In this document: one piece after another, positions 1 through 15,144 of the stretch
Layout of the letters: each line of letters starts with the position of its first letter
Position numbering within the stretch: position 1 is the first letter of the stretch
DNA from: Piscicola geometra
Lineage: Eukaryota; Annelida; Clitellata; Hirudinida; Piscicolidae
Direction of reading: 5' to 3'
DNA: 64,000 bases
Assembly (NCBI GenBank): GCA_943735955.1
Contig: OX030959.1
Location: 9,289,106-9,353,105 of the forward strand
Notes under the pieces: model-generated
The model's input: only the letters and a program-made list of their open reading frames with translations
The model's database searches: none
What the model was told of the DNA's origin: nothing
Position numbers and translations under genes: made by a program

Positions 1-682
1 GAACTCGTCTCATTTAAAAAATCTTTTTATAATGTATGATATTATTTATTAATTCATTTAAACCATATTTTAGAAACTATAAAATGTTATTTGAAAACCC
101 TAGCTTTAAACCTTAATGTATAATTCAAATAGTCTAGTTTAGTGAGGCGAGTTCTAGACATACGTTTTATGTGGGTCATTCACGTGATAACTGTATTTTC
201 CTTGCGTTTTCCCCTCACAAATGCTTCTACTCTTATTCTTTAGATATTTGTATTTTATTTTAAAACTTCTTTTACGTTATTTCATTTCACTTTGAAATTT
301 TTTAATTTAGCTTTATGTAATTACAAAGTTAGCGTTTATATAGAGTTTTTTGAGTTTTGTATATCTAATAAACATGAGAACAGATTCTATTATTTTTTTG
401 CTGCCGTCAGCACTGCCCTGCATGATTGAGTGCAGCTTTTTGACTCCTGGAGAAAGCATTTCTACTTCTAGGGAGAATCATGTTGTTTTAATCAGAACAA
501 ATTCATTTAGGATAATGTGTGTTCTATCGTTGAGCATGCAGAACTTAAAAGCAGCACTCTTATGCGATTCAACTGATGGGTGAAAAAGTAATCAAAAGTG
601 TAATTAGAGACTGCCGCAAGGTCACTTAAATCCCAATGGATTATATAATATAAATTTAATAAGTGTTACGATTGTCAGTCAG
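1..682. other. AT-rich sequence downstream of chitin synthase
   Basis: I see no gene here. It is AT-rich sequence beyond the inferred stop codon of the minus-strand chitin synthase, so it probably holds that gene's 3' UTR and flank. Several tttatt strings, which read AATAAA on the minus strand, occur but none stands out as the polyadenylation signal. Confidence 0.4.
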
Positions 683-3600
683 TTAGAAGCTGACAAAGTT
701 GGTAGGTGCGTTGTTTGGTGCCAACCCAGCACTAGTCTCCTTGTAGCGTTCAAGGTTGTCGTGGAAGATCTGTTCGTGTGTTGAGTAATTACTAGAGTTA
801 CCAGTTGACCTTCACAAACGTAGAAGCAATCATGCCGTGATATACTTTAATGATTCTGCGAAAGTGAGGCTTCATGAAAAGGTCTCAAAATGCACCACCA
901 ACCTCTTCCAACTGCATGAACGACACCTGCCTCTCTGCGTTCCTTTTCACCCTCCTGGCCGTTACTCTCGTTCCTTCATCCTTGCTGTTCAGACTTTCTT
1001 TCCACGTACATGTGGATTTCCTTTGCTCTCTGCGCAATTATGTTCTTTTATTGTAGAATATAAAATTACGCTATGGAAATTCTTATAGCAACAAAGTTGG
1101 GGTTAAAGTTAGTGGATACACTTTTTGGATAAAAATTCTATAAACATCAAAAGTATCCAGTAGCACACACAGAAACCAACAAAGTTTTATGGTTCGCTAC
1201 TCTGCTCATCTGTCTGGACAACTTCAGAAGCCTTTGCGTTTCCTCCATCACTTCTTCTTTCCCTCTGCAACAGTCCTTCAGGCTGGTGGAGGCCATCACG
1301 TGCAGGAAAGTGCTCATGCGGTGTTTCATCATGCCTGAAGCGGCAGTAAGTGGAAATGGCGGTTCAGGTAAATTTCAGTCAATTCATCTCGTAACACATT
1401 CATTCCATAACAAACTCACCTCTAAACACATCAATTTTTAACGTTCAATTATGTATACATGCAAAAAACCAATAATCATTGATAAATATATGGAGCTTTA
1501 AGGTTATAACTAGAGACCGACCGAAACAGATATTTTTATTTCGGCCGAAACCGAAATTAGGCCGAAATTAAAATCCCATTTTCGGCCGAAACCGAAATTT
1601 TAATCAGATTTTAGGCCGAAACCGAAGCCGAAATTTTTCCCAACTTTTATTAAAAACAAAAAAATAGTATTTAAGGATGACAATGCCATTTTAATAAGTA
1701 AATCCAAACAAGCGTATATTTTAAGCCAAAAAATAAAAGTTGTTCAACAACAACAATGGTCTACATAAGTAATTGTTTATTAAAATCAAAAAATATTATT
1801 GAATGATGACAATTTCTGTTGAATATTTAAATCCAAACAAACGAATATTGTAAGCAAGAAATAACTGTTTTTAAACATTTTCACCAAGAAGGTTGCTGCG
1901 ACGATCTGCGTAGATTTGCCCTGCAAAACTAAATAGTTGCTCGCTAGCCACACTTGTATTTTCGAGCAGCAGGCTCAAGACATGAATATTGACTGCAATG
2001 CCAATACACAAAAATATTGGATGTTCTGTTGATTCTAGGCTCTTTAAGACACGCCTGCATTTATTTTTGAATTAATGAATGGAAGCCAAATCTTCTCGGG
2101 CTTTCGATTCATATACACTGTTTATCTCAGCAAGGATACCTAGAATTCCAAATGCTTGTACATGTCATTCGAACAATTAGTCTAATGACACCCATAAATC
2201 AATCAACCACGATATCTAATAGATATCTAATAGAGATGAGAATCGAACCCAAACTTAATAGTTTGAGTTCGATTGAGGATATACAGATACTTACTTTGGA
2301 CAATAAAATTGTTGTAAAAAAATGTTTTTAAAATAATTTTTAAAAAAAAGTTTTGTTAAATATCATCATTGAACGTATGCCAATTAACTTAAATTTCAAT
2401 AGAATGGTTGTTGTTCCAGATGCTTGTATATGTTATTCGAACAATTAGTCTAATGACACCGATAAATCATTCAACCACGATATTTGTTAGATATCTAATA
2501 GAGATGAGAATCGAACCCAAACTTAATAGTTCGAGTTTGATTGAGGATATACAAATATATCAGATAAACTACATAAATAAATAAAAATTTCGGGTTTTCC
2601 GTAAATATGAGATACATTTCGGCCGAAACCGAAATTGAGCCGAAATTAAAAATTATTTTCGGCCGAAACCGAAAAATTGCCGAAACTAAGAAAATTGACA
2701 ATTTCGGCGTCGAAACCGAAACCAAACCGAATTTCGGTCGGTCTCTAGTTGTAACTTATAAGCTCAATCACTCTGACCGGCCACTTGGATGACGAGAACC
2801 ACCCCGTAGACACACATGAAGGCAAAGCCGATGGGTTCCACTTTTTCGCCTTTCCCCAAGAACCATGGAATATACACCATCTCGACGTTCAACTGCAGAG
2901 CCAAAACCACGGTGACAAAAGTGGCGTTAAGCAGCAGGAAAGTTGTGGCCGTCTGAGGTGTTGTGTGTTTTGTGTGGTGCTGAAAGCTGTTTCAATTCAA
3001 TATCGTCTATTTGAAGACAAAGTTTTTCAGATGTTTAAGTTTTGAATTAATTGAATTTATAAATATATTATTTTGCAGTAGAGACATTTTCCATAGGTCT
3101 TATGACAGAACACAACAAATATATAAGTTATATATTTTTTGTGTCCTGTCAATATCTAACATAACGACCACTTGCTAATAACAGGATACATACTTTGTTG
3201 CGCAGTTGCTTGAGCTTCTTGGCGGTATCTTCTTCGCTGCGCGTGTCCTTCTTCAACGGCTGCAGGTACGTCTCTATGAGGTCCTGAAGGTTAAGGTTGA
3301 CTTTATTCAATTTTGTTTTTAAACCCGCTTAACTATATGCATTTTTAGTGAAACTTCTGATAAAAAAGCGCTTTTTTGTTTAAATAGCTCTCAAGCTATT
3401 GAAAGAAAATAATTCAATACCTGAAAGAAGACGTGCTCTGATCTCGCAAGATAACTTTTTGATTCTTCTCCTATTTCTTCATTTTTCAAATTCCCTTCTT
3501 GAAAGGGAATTTCCAAGTTTGTTGATTCTGCTGCCGAAGCTGCTGCACTTTTCTCTTTTTTATACGAAAAACTTTGTGCTCGACGCTGCCTTGTAAAAGA

Positions 3601-6600
3601 ACCATTTCCCTTCTTTTTCCTTTCTTTCACATCCATCATTGTAACTTCGTTTGCTGGAAAGTATGCCTTGTTTGTGAACGATGACACAAGGCTGCAACTG
3701 CCATTGTCCTCACTTCCCTCACTCACATCATCATCGCCACCATCGTCACTATGCAAGGACACTTTATCATTGGTGCTTGCTTGTTTCACTATTGGTGGTA
3801 ACGGGGGCTTTGAAGGTACCCTGGATACTAAACGACTGTTTTCGTTATGCGTTTTAGCTTGGATCGAATTTATTTTTAATGATATTTCATCCAATTTATT
3901 TGTGATACACTTCATTTCCAAGTCCAAACTATCGGGTTCTGTACCATCTTTAAGACAGCAGGACACTTTCATGCAGGACCCACAGCTGAAGCCAAAAGAG
4001 CTCTCTTGCGAACCTCTTTTCGACTTTTCAGCCCTTAATTTTTCAAAAAGATTCTTAACTTTATCTTTTTTACCCGCTAATCCCGCTTCTTCTTTGATCA
4101 TCATCTTCAAATTTTCTTCTTCAATCACTGCTTGCGAGGGCTTGTCTTCCCTCGTGCCCCATGACACGATGTGTAAGTTAATGAAGGCATAAACGCTGAG
4201 CAACAGGTACATAGTAGGAATGCAGAGGTAATAGGTGAAGCCGTGCAGAAGACATAAGAACTCTTGAGGGTGGAGCAGGGCTGATAGGAGGAAGACGCCA
4301 GCAACGAAGAAGAAGAAAATAGTGGAAGGAGAGGTGATGGGATTGGAAGCCATTTGGACGACTAAACCCACCAGAACTAACATCTGCACCAGACAGTAGA
4401 AGCCTGTCAAAACCGTCGTCAAGAGCAACTGTGGTTGGAGTAGCGTGGTAATGTTGAGAAAGACGGTGGAGTGGTGTGGTGTGATGAGGTTTAATGTAAC
4501 GTTGTGGGTGGAAGTTTTGTGTGTGATTCTATTTTCTTGCACATAGAGCATTTATAATAAATATTAGAAAATGATAAATTTTCTGTACATGCTCACTATT
4601 ACTTAGGTTTCGACTATATTGTCTTTTATAAAAATAACTTATTTTGAATTAAAGCAATAACAAAAATTGTGATTTCAGCCACGGATAGCAATCAAAAACA
4701 GCGACAAGGACAATGCATACCTGAAAGTTGTCAGAAGTGGTGAAGCAGCAAATGATGTAAATGACCAATGGGATGATGTTGATGACACCTGCCCATCCGA
4801 AGTCCAGTCTTCCGCCAAACACAACGTGAACGGCTCCTTGCGTTCGAGTGTTTAAAAGAAGTCATTGAAATTAATTCATTAACTTTTTTCGTGTTTACTT
4901 CACATATATATTACGTGCGAATCTGTTTAGATTATGACAATGAAAATTGACAAATTTCTAATCATCAATGGGCTTTTTAACATGATAACAATCAAAGTAC
5001 TGATTACAATAATTTGAATGCCAATTCGTCAATCATACCTATGATCATCAGCAAGATAGTTCCTGGTCCGACAAGCGACACGACCAAGAGAGCTACTTGG
5101 TAGATCAGAAAGAAGATGGAAATGCGTTCATTTTTGCGCGTGACAACTCTCCAAGACGAGAGGAGGTCGATGATGTTCGCCATGGTTGAGAGCATCCATC
5201 TCCTTCGTTGTCTAAAAAACTCGTGCAGGCCTTCGGGAGCGCTGGTGTAGGCGTCGGCTGCTGCACAGTACTCGACGATGTAGCCTTGCTGAAGCAACAG
5301 TGTGCACAACCATCTATCTTCGCCTGTGTGCAGGGTGAATGAAACCAAAGCCTGATTACTAGTAACTTCAAACTAAAAGTCAATACACCATAACAAAGTA
5401 ATCTGTCGGATAATTATTAATAATGCTCGTCATTATAGAGTATTGCACACGTTGCAGCTAACCACACCTTGATCGTACTGGATGTAATGAATAGGCTCAG
5501 TGGAGAGTGTGGTGTACGTTGCTACAACATTCTCGTCCATGAGCGCCAGTCCTCGAAAGATGCTGAAACAGCCCGGTGCGCACAAAACACACCCCATCAC
5601 GTGCTCGGTCGCCTTCTGAAGCCAGTGTCCAAGTGCGTACTCAAACTTTTGGTACCACACCAAGGGTCCTACACATCAAAGTTGATTAGGTGTGGTTGAT
5701 AGTGAGTTTATGGCTGTTATAAAGTGAAGATAGAGCAGGGAATGCTGAGATGACAATTGTATCTTAGATTCAGTTAAGTTTTCCAATGTGTAACTTGCAA
5801 GTATTTTTCATATAGATTTTGATCTAAAAAAGCGTTTTCTTTTTATTTTATGAAAAAATATTTTCAAAATTTTAAAGCGAATAAAGCAAAAGAGACCATC
5901 TCCTGTCGGGTGTATTCGACCACAAGCGGCCCCGACGTTGTCGTCTCTCTTCAGAAGATCAACCAGCGACAACATCGCTTGAGGTTCAAAGTCGACATCT
6001 CCATCGAGAACCATCAAGAAGATGTTCGCAGCTCTGGCTTCCTTGCGACGCCAACTCACCCTGTTCAGCCACAAGTTGTGACTCAAGAAGTAATACATGT
6101 ACATCACCTGTGGGGTTTCTTGTCGTTTTTCATCTTTTCATCTTGCTAATGAACATTAATTATTATTAATAATTTAATCTTAAAAAAATTAAATTAAAAT
6201 ACTTTTATTATTATAAACTATCAATTTCAAAATAACACCATCATCCAACGTCACACAACTTTAAGATTATAAATACAGGCCGCAATGTCTCGCACCTGAC
6301 TCCATCTCTTCTTATGCCTAATCTTGGTGCTGTCCTTGAGGTGTACTATCAGTTTGTTCTTTCCTGGCATGCGGTACTCCAGTCTGCCTCCGTACGGCGT
6401 GATGTACTCTAAGGGAGGCGCTATGCTCCGTTCTACGTTGTGAACTTGACTGGAAAAATGGGGATTAAGAAGGATTGTAAAACGCGCGCAAACATTAAAG
6501 TTGACATAAAATCTATAAACCACCTTACATGTCTGCTGTTTAAAAGTTTGTAACAATTTGAATTTCATTTAGATCGATTGGACTAAATTAATTCTAGACA

Positions 6601-9600
6601 TTAAATAAATTTATAGATTTTTAGAATACGAAAAGTAATTGATTCGAAGGCATCACGCAAACGATCTGCACGCAAGCCGCAATAAAGGTTTGCTGACGCA
6701 TGATGAACTTACGAGGAAGCTTCGTTGACGACTTCGATGAAGGTGCTCACGTAGTGGTTGAACTCGTCGTTGCTGAATGCGTCGTCGAAGAAGATGTGGG
6801 CTGGGTGGTTGAGGTTGCAGTGACACGTTGAGAAGGTTGATAAATAATAGTAATATTAGTAATTAGAGCTGTTCTTTAATCTACGTTAACTTTCGATTAA
6901 CGCGTTAATCAATTAGCGACCGTTGAAAATTTTTAACGCCGTTAAATATTTTATCGAATTTGAAAAAAATTAACGAATTTTAAAATTTTAATGTATTTAA
7001 ACTTATCCAAATTGAGCTGTTTTTTACTGTTTTTGTTACATTAATAATAATAATAATAATGTCAGTTTTGTATAGCGCCCGGGCACGCAACTGAAGCGCC
7101 ACTCACACGACATAAGTCGTGAAACACCGCATCATATACACTAGGTATATGATAGCTCACGGTTGGCTGTACAGGGATTCGAACTGGCGACCTTTAAGTT
7201 GCAGGTCCAACGACTTACCATCTAAGCCAACCCGCTCGCCAGCCAACCCGCTCGCCAGCCAACCCGCTCGCCAGCCAGCCAGCAAGTTAACACAAACACT
7301 ACTAATTTAATGTCAACAAACGAATATGAAAAATTGCATTTCATCAAAAAACTTATAATTTTTTGAAGATTTGCAACAGAGTTCTAGGGAGTGAAAAAGA
7401 ATTGAAATTTTCAAGTTTTACTTGCAATTTGTTACTTTACACAAGAAATGTGCACTTCAGAAGATGATCCAGTTTTTGTCATTCGTTTCACATACGAAAT
7501 TTCTTTCCAAATTAAAGCAGAGAATTAATAGTCAGAATATCCAATGGTCAAGAATTGTCACATCATTAGACCCCCGATTTATAAATGTAAAAAAATTTCA
7601 ACAAATGAAAGAGTTAAAGAAACTATAAAAAGAATGGAAACCTCAAAAACTATACAGCCTTTCCCAAACAAAAGACTACAAACATATGTAACTTCAGATT
7701 CTGAAGATGAAGATATCTCAATGATTACTAAGTCAATAATTCAACGTTATAAAACAGAATCTAAAGAATGCTTTGAGATCTGTTTTCTTGTTTGGTGGCA
7801 ACAGCATGAAGAGGCATATCCTTCTATTGCGAAACAAGCAAGAAAGTACTTGTCATCTTCTGCAAGTACAGCTCCATGTGAACGTCTATTCAGCTTGTCA
7901 GGACACATAGTTAGCAAGAAAAGAGTCTCTAGATCCCACTAATTTTGAAAAACTTGTTTACTCAAAAATGATGTGTTACAATTCCATTTTTATCATTTAT
8001 GGATTCTTTTTTATTCTTTCATATGTGGATTACTAATTTGCTTGAGTAAAATGATGTGTGACAATTGCATTTTTTATAATTTATGGATTCATTTTTATTT
8101 CTTTAAATGTAATTTTTGTTTATAATTCTGATAACAATTTGATTACAATTTTAAGAGAAAAAACAATTTATTTTATACCATTGTCAAAAAAAATTGCGTT
8201 AAAATACGATTAATGCACGATTAAAATTTTTAATCGAAAGATTAACGGCGATTAAAATTTTTAATCGTGGAACAGCTCTAATAGTAATACAACTTTAATT
8301 GTATCATATGGTATTAAGTTTCAAAAATGATTTTATTTTAATCATAAACTCATCAATTTAACGGTATCTTCACTAGAAATAGAACTTTTTGAATGCATAA
8401 GAAAGAAGAAACATGAAAGAATAAAAGCTTGTAAGATACCTTCAAACTCGTAGAAGTCAGGGTCGTTCACCTTGAAGCAGCGTCTTGCTTCTCTTCTTGC
8501 AAACTGGTCTAAGTCGAGTCTGAAATAGTATACCGCAATAAATTAAACACACTCACACTAAACAACACCACACCATACGATATGTCTTGGTGTAGTGTGG
8601 TATGGTCCACACCACACAACATTTCACTCCACCTCACTACTCAACCCCACACCACACAAAACCACATCACACCACACCAAACAAACTTGAAGACAGACTT
8701 CAGCAAGTACAACATCTCTTTCCTTGTCTCATGCCACATTGTCGAACACACATATATAAACGGAATCTTATTCTTCGCTTCAATCTGTCTGCTTATAAAA
8801 TCGTCTACGTGTCTCGGTTTGTCTTTTGGTCTGTTTGTTTGTCTTTCAATGTCCTCTGACTGTTTTTTGGGAAAAAAATAGACAATTAAGTTGAAATATT
8901 TGGGGTTGAAAGGTTGACTCCAATTAAAAAAAGTTAGAATACATTTTTATTTGAAAAGATATATTTTATTCTTTTATAAAATGAACACAAGTATTTAGGA
9001 AGCTCAAATTAATTAGGTAACATGTTAATGAAAAAATTAAAATAAATAAATGAACTTAAAAGTCACAAAGTATGGGACGAACAGTGATTCTTTGCTTGGA
9101 TATCTTGGGCTGGAACTTCCTCCTTCTGTTGTGCAGCAGGGACTGTTCCAACACCACCCCGTCGTACAGCGGGTGCACGAACAATCTGAAGAACGTTTAA
9201 TCTATTTGAAAGCCTTAAGAAAGCTTGTTTTTGTGGATTGCATACAAACAATTTTGCTTTCTTTTTTTACAAGACTGGATAAGTAATATTATTCAAAAAA
9301 ACTATTTTGTAGTTTCATTTATGCGTTTTTAAAAACAAGCAAAGTATGTTTAGGCGATGTACCTGTGTGCAGGAGCGAGTTTTTCCGAGTTCGGAAACCA
9401 GATGTGACGGGCACACCAGCACTGCGACAGCCAGAGCAGAGGAATCAAGTACCACAGCTGATCGATCCACGCTTGCCCCAGCATTTCAAAAGGGTAACAC
9501 TTGTAGAATGTGTAACTCGGGAGGATATTGGTGGCAAATGCACACGGGTTAGTGTTCCAAACCTCACACCCACCAACTATGATTGCTATCATCACAATCG

Positions 9601-12600
9601 AGCTCAAAGTCAATGGCAGAGCATAGCAAACCTTTTGTGTGAAGATTTTGGCTGATGTTCTAGCCAAAAAGTAAGCAAAGAGGGAAGCGATCAAGTTTAT
9701 AAGCCACGTGAAGATCCAGTCATTCGCCATAGAAGGCAGTTCAGTGGGTGAAATCAGAAAGATGTTTCCAGATTGGCACCATGTGATGAAAGAAAAGGAA
9801 GTTTATAAACACATGGCTTAGATAGCATAAAATATTTAGCTCAAATGAGACGAGAAATGTGTAATAGGGATATGTTGATGAAATATGAGATCGTATGAAA
9901 ATATCTTAAATATTTATTTGCCATAATTGTTCATAAAAACTTCAAATTATTGAAACAAGTTGTGGTATTTGAAGTAACAAAGTTCCACTTATTTGTAATC
10001 TGCTTGAAAGACGGAAGCGTATCGATCTGTGAAGGACTCTTTTTGGCTCGAGTGCACTTGATGAATGGCCAGACAAGCGGGCATGAGAAGCAGAGTGAGG
10101 AGGGTTTTCCATGCTGCAGCAAGCAACTGCATTTTGGTTCTCGAATCATTCATCCTGATAAGAAGTCCTTTGAAAGGTCCTTTCTGTGAGAAGTATTCAG
10201 TGTAGTTCTCCCACCATTTCAGCGACACCAGCACCACGCACAAAGGAAGAGCCCATAGCAATACTTTACTTTTTGAATTGTTCACAGCCACCATTATTGG
10301 CCACACCACCAGCACGCCTATTTGCATTAGCAACGCAAATGAATCCATCAACGTCGTTAAGATTTTTCTTTTTTCGTTTGGACTTTTGAAGGCGAGCATG
10401 CAGCAGGAGGGCACCAAAGACAAGCCCAGAGGCAGGAAGCACATGAGGAGGGCGTTGTCGAGGCTGGGCAAGACCACAAAGGTGAGCAGACACAAGCCCA
10501 CGCACTGCAGACTTTCGGTGAACATGGTCACTGCTATCGTCTGCATGTCTGGGTTCCGTGTCGTTTCGAAGAGGATTCGCCATAGACTCCTTGAGAAGAA
10601 TACGCTCGAATGAGTAGCATGATTGATTACTAATTTATAGACATTTTGGAAACTGAAATTTTTTCACTAACTTTATGACGATCAAGAGATACGGCGTGAT
10701 TAGGATCAAGAAGGCACACCAGGCCCACAAGTTGCGCACCACCACACAGGTCTCTGCTCCGTAGAAAGTCAAATTAGATTGCATGCAAGTCAGTTCAGCT
10801 TTGGATGTCCAGTTCAGGTCCCTGTTTCGAGGAAGAAGTACGCACCTATGAAGTGGTGTAAAGTGGTTGTTTGGTGTGGCGTTGTGGTGAAGCAGAAAAC
10901 TGTTTGGACAACAATTTCAATTATTTTTCTACACTGTTCGATAATTTTTTCATACGCAAATTGAAGTATTTCTTCAAATTGACTATATGTTCTATTAAGA
11001 ATGGTAACGGTTACTCGTGTACCCGATTAATGGGTCGAAGTTTTGCGTGGTTTAAAACAATTTTTTTAAACTCTTTGAAGCCAGAGACCACTAAGCACTT
11101 TTTAACTTTTTTTCAAATAATTTTACCAAAAAAAATAAATCAACTATGAAATTATAAATTAATGTATCCATAATTATCCCGTTTCACATCTTTAGGTTGA
11201 TGTAAAATAAATCAAAGATGTGAGTGCTAATCTCGCTAGTTCAAGATATTCTGGACAGACACTGATTAAAGAAGCAAACACTGATTCAAACCATTATCAG
11301 CTGCTGATTCAACGAGTTTATTATCAAGATTGGTGTACAGTTGATTGTCGTCATGAACGATAAATTTATTTGTTCACAACTTCTATAATTTTATTAATGA
11401 CATTCTGGAGTTCCTAATTAATTTCTCGATGAGCTCATAAGGCTGAATGCCAAAACACGAGAACTTTTGAACTTTTTCAATAAGCTGCTTTTCAAATAAA
11501 TAAAAAAGACAGCTTGACTGAACTCTATTCTTAAACGCATAAAAATGGAGATAAACAAATGTCTTTTATATATTAAACAATGTAAAAACACTAAGCAACT
11601 TATTTGAAATGGCTTAGATCTAAGACTCACTTGCTGATTGAGTGGTTGAGATCTGCTGACAGGTTCTGACAGGCCAGCTCATGGGGATGGTCGACACTTG
11701 ACTGGAAGGGCAAAATATTCGAGAGGGCGATGATGAAGGATCCTTTACTGATCAGCACTAGAACCAGCATGGCAGGCAGCATGGTGATGTTGAGCAACAC
11801 CTTACAGATGAGCAGTATCACTTCTAGACTTCGTCTGCCTATATCTCGACCATCTTGTTTGGATCGTCTTTTGAAGACGTTCCACTGTGAGACCCTCTCC
11901 TCTCTGTTGTGTTGATGCTCTTCGAGTCCAGTCTTTATCATTATACATGGCAGTCACACGTTTTAAAAAGATTTTTTATAGCTTTAAAATATCATTTATT
12001 TGGTTTTTTATAATTTCTTTTCAACCACTAATGCTTAAAGTACATGCGTGAAAAAACCTGCTGTAGCCAAATGCTGGCTCCAAGTAAGAGCCTCGAAAAT
12101 AAATGGTAAAAAAATTGATGGAATTTAAAATGAAAATTACTACTAAATTAGCGTTTAAATTTAAAACGAACATTCGGACGCTTTTGACTTTCGTTCATGA
12201 AAAAAAGAAATGACGTCTCCTAAATACGTAACTACGATCAATAAAAACTTTGGGGCACAGAAACACTGCCATTTCCATAAAACTTCAATGAAATTTCCCA
12301 ATTAAGAATTTTCCAATGATAAATAAATCTGAACTTTTTAATCATTTTTTTTCTAAATGACAGACTTATATGCAGTGGTTGAGGAAGGACAATAAAGAAT
12401 ACATTAATTTGTTATGTAATGTTCTTGAAGACTTACAGAGATTCGATGTCTTCATAGTTTCTGACTTCATCCTCGTCACTGTCTGCACTCTTGCCACTGC
12501 TTGACGCACAATTCTCTTCGAAAGTGTGCCATTTTTCGTCTTCAGAATAGGCTCCGTTGACGTGGCTGTTCTTGCTATCGATTGCCTGGTTGATTGTGAC

Positions 12601-12678
12601 GTCACTCATAAACCTCTGGAGTACAGTTTTCTTTTCTTTTTCTACCATTCCATTTTTCGATATGAAATCTGACGACAT
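683..12678 (-). CDS. CHS: Chitin synthase (metazoan, GT2 family), about 19 exons
   Basis: A multipass membrane enzyme that polymerises UDP-GlcNAc into chitin and extrudes it. Exons I can place: 12437-12678, 11631-11934, 10672-10845, about 9990-10604, 9363-9755, 9083-9185, 8687-8784, 8440-8519, 6713-6800, 6296-6449, 5897-6107, 5468-5668, 5039-5333, 4721-4836, 3421-4428, 3194-3283, 2778-2952, 1201-1334, 683-769. Most junctions have GT-AG sites and matching phase. Hallmarks in order: TMWHETRKEM (exon 7), HIFFDDAF (exon 9), RIRHKKRWSQ-like region (exon 10), LDGDVDF (exon 11), WLQKATEHV and CAPGCFS (exon 12), GEDRWLC and QRRRW (exon 13), SWGTRED (exon 15), and the C-terminal HRMSTFLHVMAS (exon 18). 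About 1,520 aa, normal for the family. No myosin head is seen. Junctions 1/2 and 4/5 are unresolved; exon 19 is inferred from phase and ends in NFVSF. Confidence 0.95.
1511..2747 (-). mobile_element. Decayed hAT DNA transposon (TIR TAGAGACCGACCGAAA)
   Basis: The ends are inverted copies: TAGAGACCGACCGAAA at 1511 and its complement finishing at 2747. The flanks are near-identical 8-bp target duplications, gttataac (1503-1510) and gttgtaac (2748-2755). Both the TAGAG start and the 8-bp duplication are hAT traits. Near 1870-1965 the minus strand encodes ASEQLFSFAGQIYADRRSNL, the C-terminal dimerisation motif of hAT transposases, but no long frame survives. An imperfect direct repeat of about 140 bp (about 2150-2285 and 2415-2560) lies inside. 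It sits in the chitin synthase intron between exons 17 and 18. Confidence 0.85.
6864..8280 (+). mobile_element. Decayed hAT DNA transposon (TIR TAGAGCTGTTC)
   Basis: Starts TAGAGCTGTTC and ends GAACAGCTCTA. The flanking 8-mers are ttagtaat (6856-6863) and atagtaat (8281-8288), a 7/8 target duplication. The frame at 7544-7942 holds the hAT C-terminal dimerisation motif SSSASTAPCERLFSLSGHIV with a preceding acidic region; the N-terminal two thirds are missing or scrambled, so it cannot transpose by itself. Ends are rich in ATTAA(C/T)G motifs. A tRNA-type SINE is nested at 7046-7284. The whole lies in the chitin synthase intron between exons 8 and 9. Confidence 0.87.
7046..7284 (-). mobile_element. 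tRNA-derived SINE, type I tail, nested in a hAT
   Basis: Read on the minus strand it begins with a tRNA-like head: an A-box-like TGGCTTAGATGG and a B-box-like AGTTCGAATCC. A core with a palindromic CATATACCTAGTGTATATG follows, then a tail ending GGGCGCTATACAAAACTGAC and an ATT run. At the head end a 16-bp unit (cgccagccaacccgct) is repeated about three times. The head and core are shared with copies at 15981-16221 and 26508-26752; the tail is shared with 47165-47290. Confidence 0.8.
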
Positions 12679-13683
12679 GATGTATTATCGGAAAAGTTTT
12701 TTTACATTACTTAGAAAAGTTATGTTGTTGAAACAGACCCATCCCCCTTTTTGTAAAATATTATTTAAATTTTTAAATATTGTTTGAAAATGAACGCTAA
12801 AGACAAAAAGCTCAATAACTTTCTATTGAAAATTCTTTCTTTCGACTCACTTTAAGAAGGATACTTCAGACTCAAGTGGTAGCAGAGTTTTATTTTATTA
12901 AACGACATATTTAAAAACGGATAGTTTCGTTGAAGTTATTAAATACAGACTAAGCTGAATAATACATGGAATTGAAAGAAATACGTATTTAAATTATTTT
13001 TTAAAGAATTCATTTAAATTAGAGAAGTCAACAGCCACCCAAGCTCTAGAAAAACGGGTTTGTTACACGAAACATAGTTTAAACCCAGAAACTAATTTTT
13101 TCCCAAATTTAAATAATCAAAATAGAAAAAAATTTAAATAGAAAAAAATTATCTTTTAAAAAAATAATTCTTAAGTCTAGAGCGCAAGAGGAGTGCAAAA
13201 TTGACTTGCCAGAAGAATATTATTTATTTTTTAGAAAGAATTGAAGACTTTCTGAAAGGGGATTAAATTCCTACAACAAATTCAATAGTGGATAAAATAT
13301 TTAAAGCTCTCAAGATGTGAAAAACTTAAGTACTTTCAACACAATCAAGCTTGGGTGACACCTGTCGAGATTTAATAACACATGCAATTAGAATCATAGA
13401 AGTAAAAAAATATCTGAAAAGCATTTAAATCTGGCTGTGGATCTTCAAAAATACGGGTTTCATTACAAATGACACATGTTGGAGATTTAAATTGATTTTT
13501 ATTGAAAAAGGATCTTTCCAAAAGAACAAAATCGATTTGATCATTTATAATCGATTATAATGTTTATTTTTATAGCTTATGAAATAATTTATCAAAAGTT
13601 TAAATTAATAAAAATAATATTAAGTTCATTCAATGTTGGAGGACTGAAATGTGTGACGACTTGTAGGTTACCCGTTGCGTTCA
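12679..13683. other. AT-rich spacer upstream of chitin synthase
   Basis: No coding frame, RNA gene or transposon end recognised. It should contain the chitin synthase promoter if exon 1 is really at 12437-12678, but I cannot identify a core promoter element. A further upstream exon cannot be excluded. Confidence 0.35.
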
Positions 13684-15081
<1,398 letters not shown>

Positions 15082-15144
15082 TAAATTTCTATAGCGCTCT
15101 GCATCAAATTCAAGAGCCCTCGTAAATAAAATGTCTTCAGATCC

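Noticed and set aside
837..1088. Plus-strand frames near 0.9 kb
   Set aside because: No recognisable motif; they lie in the inferred last intron of chitin synthase.
7080..7240. A functional tRNA gene
   Set aside because: The A- and B-box-like motifs belong to a SINE head repeated elsewhere in the window; no cloverleaf with a paired acceptor stem was evident.
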